Notes under the pieces: generated by a model | What the model saw: only the letters and a program-made list of their open reading frames with translations | What the model was told of the DNA's origin: nothing | Database searches by the model: none | Program-made: the position numbers and the translations under genes | Assembly (NCBI GenBank): GCA_030618505.1 | Contig: JAUXDF010000158.1 | Coordinates: 1-7,241 of the forward strand | Direction: 5' to 3' | DNA from: Spongiibacteraceae bacterium | Lineage (GTDB): Bacteria; Pseudomonadota; Gammaproteobacteria; Pseudomonadales; PIVM01 | DNA: 7,241 nucleotides | In this document: in pieces, positions 6,138 through 7,241 of the stretch | Position numbering within the stretch: the first letter of the stretch is position 1 | How the letters are laid out: each line of letters begins with the position of its first letter

Positions 6138-6214
6138 GGGCCCGTAGCTCAGTTGGTTAGAGCATCCGACTCATAATCGGCAGGTCCCCTGTTCGAGTCA
6201 GGGCGGGCCCACCA
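6138..6214 (+). tRNA. tRNA with CAT anticodon, probably tRNA-Ile2, otherwise elongator tRNA-Met
   Basis: A complete 77-nt cloverleaf with encoded CCA. The acceptor stem GGGCCCG (6138-6144) pairs perfectly with CGGGCCC (6204-6210). The D arm is GCTC/GAGC (6147-6150, 6160-6163). The anticodon arm has loop CTCATAA (6170-6176) with CAT at 6172-6174. The T arm is CCCTG/CAGGG around TTCGAGT. The outermost anticodon-stem pair (T6165 with C6181) is a mismatch. It is an elongator type, because the acceptor stem is fully paired at its first position, unlike initiator tRNA. C4-G69 and C5-G68 are the pairs known in E. coli to mark tRNA-Ile2 for lysidine formation by TilS; E. coli elongator Met has U4-A69 and A5-U68. 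This favours an Ile2 identity, reading AUA. U36 and A37 make it a likely t6A (TsaD) substrate. TTTTTCTTTT follows the CCA. Confidence 0.95.
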
Positions 6215-6224
6215 TTTTTCTTTT

Positions 6225-6290
6225 GATTCATTGGCTTAATGAACTTAGAGCGCCCGACTTTTGAGCTCGGTTGTTTTGAATCTATCGGCC
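6225..6290 (+). pseudogene. Degenerate tRNA relic or T-armless tRNA-like structure
   Basis: Ten bases after the intact tRNA lies a sequence with tRNA spacing. A 7-nt 5' acceptor-like strand (6225-6231) and two linker bases lead to a D-arm stem GCTT/GAGC (6234-6237, 6248-6251) with a 10-nt loop. One base later comes an anticodon-like arm CCGA/TCGG (6254-6257, 6267-6270) with the Lys-like loop CTTTTGA plus two extra bases. TTAGAGC and CCGACT are shared with the upstream tRNA at matching places. The T arm is missing or reduced: TTTGAATC (6275-6282) resembles the T-loop region TTCGAGTC. Alternatively its TGAATC pairs with GATTCA (6225-6230) as an acceptor stem. Most likely a decayed tandem tRNA copy; chance resemblance is possible. 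Confidence 0.4.
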
Positions 6291-6302
6291 AGCGAGTCGG
6301 AC

Positions 6303-6350
6303 GGTCTCCTGAGAAACCCCCTCACTGCAGCCAAACCTCAGTGACCTTTT
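6303..6350 (+). terminator. Weak candidate terminator between the tRNA region and the glutaredoxin gene
   Basis: GGTC (6303-6306) and CTGAG (6309-6313) can pair with CTCAG (6337-6341) and GACC (6343-6346), giving a 9-bp interrupted stem followed by TTTT (6347-6350). A competing 6-bp hairpin, TCACTG (6322-6327) with CAGTGA (6339-6344), uses part of the same bases, so the two folds exclude each other. It would end tRNA transcription before the glutaredoxin gene. The long 23-nt loop makes it weak. Confidence 0.3.
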
Positions 6351-6377
6351 GTATTTCAAACCTGTAGGCAATACACC

Positions 6378-6749
6378 ATGCGTATCATCCGTAATCTATT
6401 AGGCACTCTGATTTTATTGATTGATTGGCTGACCACCCCCAAAGGTATTAAACGCACGAAGGAAGTGCAGGCAGCAATTAATGAGCAGACCAAAGCCATC
6501 ACCCTGTATCAATATAGAGCCTGCCCTTTCTGCGTCAAAGTGAGACGCTCGATGAAACGCCTGTCACTGCCCATTGAAACCCGTGATGCCAAACGAAGTG
6601 AAACGGCGAAAAATGAATTGTTGAATGGCGGAGGAATACTCAAAGTACCCTGTTTAAGAGTTGTTGATGATACTGGCAGTGAAAACTGGATGTATGATTC
6701 CAAGGAAATTATTGGCTATCTGGAACAGAGGTTTGCGGAGGCGGTTTAA
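6378..6749 (+). CDS. Glutaredoxin-like / GST N-terminal domain protein with hydrophobic N-terminus
   Basis: A 123-aa thioredoxin-fold protein. The redox motif CPFC is at residues 49-52, at the end of the first beta strand (ITLYQYRA). The cis-proline follows in KVPCL (P91), and the glutathione-binding end YDSKEIIGYLEQRF (106-119) is typical of glutaredoxin and GST-N domains. It probably reduces disulfides or mixed glutathione disulfides. The first 40 residues are extra to a plain glutaredoxin: two arginines, a hydrophobic stretch (about 7-18, with one Asp), then a basic segment. This suggests loose attachment to the inner face of the cytoplasmic membrane, though the stretch is short for a full transmembrane helix. 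GTAGG at 6364-6368 stands 9 nt before the ATG and supports this start. The next gene begins 14 nt after its stop, so the two are probably cotranscribed. The exact substrate cannot be read from the sequence. Confidence 0.85.
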   Translation: MRIIRNLLGTLILLIDWLTTPKGIKRTKEVQAAINEQTKAITLYQYRACPFCVKVRRSMKRLSLPIETRDAKRSETAKNELLNGGGILKVPCLRVVDDTGSENWMYDSKEIIGYLEQRFAEAV

Positions 6750-6763
6750 GCGGCTCGACAATC

Positions 6764-7087
6764 ATGGCCAAACCCCAAAGTAAAACCCAGAAGAAAACTG
6801 ACAACAATGTGCGACTGGCATTGACCGATGCCTGCGAACAATTCCTGGATGATATAAGCGGCTTTCAGTGGCTGACCCATCAAGCCGACTACAGCAACTT
6901 TCCCGCCAGCCTATTGATTACCTGCGTATTCGATACCGATGAAAGCCAGCAGCAAGCCTGCCAGAATGACGACTCAAGTAAAATGCAAAACCTCATTCAA
7001 ACACAGCTGCTAAAAATTGGGGTGAAACTTAAAGCACCGAAGCAACAGGTTATTTTTGACTCTGAAGAATCCCGTGTAACGCCCTAA
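6764..7087 (+). CDS. Conserved-looking hypothetical protein, 107 aa
   Basis: I cannot assign a function. The N-terminal 15 residues are basic and polar (Lys, Gln). A likely helix follows (VRLALTDACEQFLDDI, 16-31), then a compact segment with FQWLTHQADYSNFPASL (34-50) and a beta-like LLITCVFDTDE (50-60). A Gln/Asp/Ser-rich loop leads to a second helix-strand part, MQNLIQTQLLKIGVKLKAP (74-92), and QVIFDSEES (95-103). The pattern suggests a small alpha/beta cytoplasmic protein. There is no signal peptide, membrane segment or helix-turn-helix; I recall similar short proteins in Pseudomonas genomes labelled Fis-family regulators, but I see nothing Fis-like here. It starts 14 nt after the glutaredoxin gene with no clear ribosome binding site, which points to translational coupling. 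Codon use looks like its neighbours. Confidence 0.75.
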   Translation: MAKPQSKTQKKTDNNVRLALTDACEQFLDDISGFQWLTHQADYSNFPASLLITCVFDTDESQQQACQNDDSSKMQNLIQTQLLKIGVKLKAPKQQVIFDSEESRVTP

Positions 7088-7122
7088 GCGAAGAAATGAC
7101 TCGGCTTGAACTTTCTCTTCGC
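7088..7122. repeat. 7-bp inverted repeat just after the 107-aa gene
   Basis: GCGAAGA (7088-7094), which begins right after the stop codon, is complementary to TCTTCGC (7116-7122), leaving a 21-nt loop. No T-run follows on the plus strand, so it is a poor terminator. If the open frame starting at 7096 is real, this stem would enclose its start codon and the purine-rich bases before it, and could limit its translation. Confidence 0.35.
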
Positions 7123-7241
7123 GATTCCCGTAGTTGCGATGCTTTCCTTGAGGAAGGTTCCCTGATCGCAATTCCAACGGCCAGCACTCATCCGCTTTTG
7201 CACCAGACTCTTGAAAGTCACAACCCCCTCAATGCCACCCT
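7096..7241 (+). CDS. Possible 5' part of an unidentified gene, cut by the window end
   Basis: From the ATG at 7096 the frame is open for 48 codons to the window edge (MTRLELSLRDSRS...). The translation has an ordinary soluble-protein composition, but I do not recognise a family. GAAGA just before the ATG is at best a weak ribosome binding site. It would follow the 107-aa gene by 8 nt, making it the third gene of a small operon. Caution is needed: the opposite strand is also open in the same register, from the window edge leftward to a stop at 7084-7086, so a gene converging from the right is possible. The segment is also full of inverted repeats and could be non-coding. Confidence 0.35.
   Translation, partial: MTRLELSLRDSRSCDAFLEEGSLIAIPTASTHPLLHQTLESHNPLNAT
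7134..7171. repeat. Nested inverted repeat forming a long hairpin
   Basis: TTGCGAT (7134-7140) pairs perfectly with ATCGCAA (7165-7171). Inside, 7141-7147 pairs with 7152-7158 (five Watson-Crick pairs, two G-U) around the loop TTGA, with a 6-nt bulge on the 3' side. About 14 pairs in 38 nt is notable within a possible coding region. No T-run follows. Confidence 0.4.

Noticed and set aside
1..7241. Mobile element, CRISPR, phage, toxin-antitoxin or defence genes
   Set aside because: No transposase, integrase, regular direct-repeat array or recognisable defence domain is seen; nearly all of the window is housekeeping sequence.

Overview
The window is a conserved housekeeping segment of a gammaproteobacterial chromosome. 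The clearest clue is the macromolecular-synthesis operon rpsU - yqeY - dnaG - rpoD, with tsaD divergent on its left. A yqeY-type gene between rpsU and dnaG, and a CAT-anticodon tRNA just after rpoD, fit a Pseudomonas/Cellvibrio-like gammaproteobacterium better than an enteric one. This placement rests on remembered gene order and protein likeness, not on a database search.

Layout. Positions 1-94 are non-coding and hold a short hairpin. tsaD is on the minus strand (95-1129). A 246-bp divergent intergenic region holds a good sigma-70 promoter for rpsU, a weaker candidate for tsaD and a 14-bp perfect palindrome. Then, on the plus strand, come rpsU (1376-1591), the GatB/YqeY-domain gene (1619-2074), dnaG (2199-4061) and rpoD (4211-6001). 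The rpoD start is 72 nt downstream of the longest possible reading frame. A consensus TATAAT and a 12-bp palindrome sit between dnaG and rpoD. A strong hairpin terminator closes the operon. A 77-nt tRNA with anticodon CAT and encoded CCA follows (6138-6214), and after it a tRNA-like relic or armless tRNA-like structure. Next are a small glutaredoxin-like protein with a hydrophobic N-terminus (6378-6749) and a 107-aa protein of unknown function (6764-7087). The last 150 bases are rich in inverted repeats and carry an open frame that runs off the window.

How the genes work together. The operon joins the start of translation (bS21), replication priming (DnaG) and transcription initiation (RpoD). 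Internal promoters and weak ribosome binding sites probably set very different protein levels from one transcript, as is known for the E. coli operon. TsaD helps make t6A37 on ANN-decoding tRNAs, and the tRNA in this window (U36, A37) is a likely substrate.

I see no mobile element, CRISPR array, phage or defence gene, and no convincing undescribed multi-gene system. The points most worth a second look are the tRNA-like element after the tRNA, the probable Ile2 rather than Met identity of the tRNA, the two perfect palindromes at promoter positions, and a promoter-like sequence built into the rpoD terminator.
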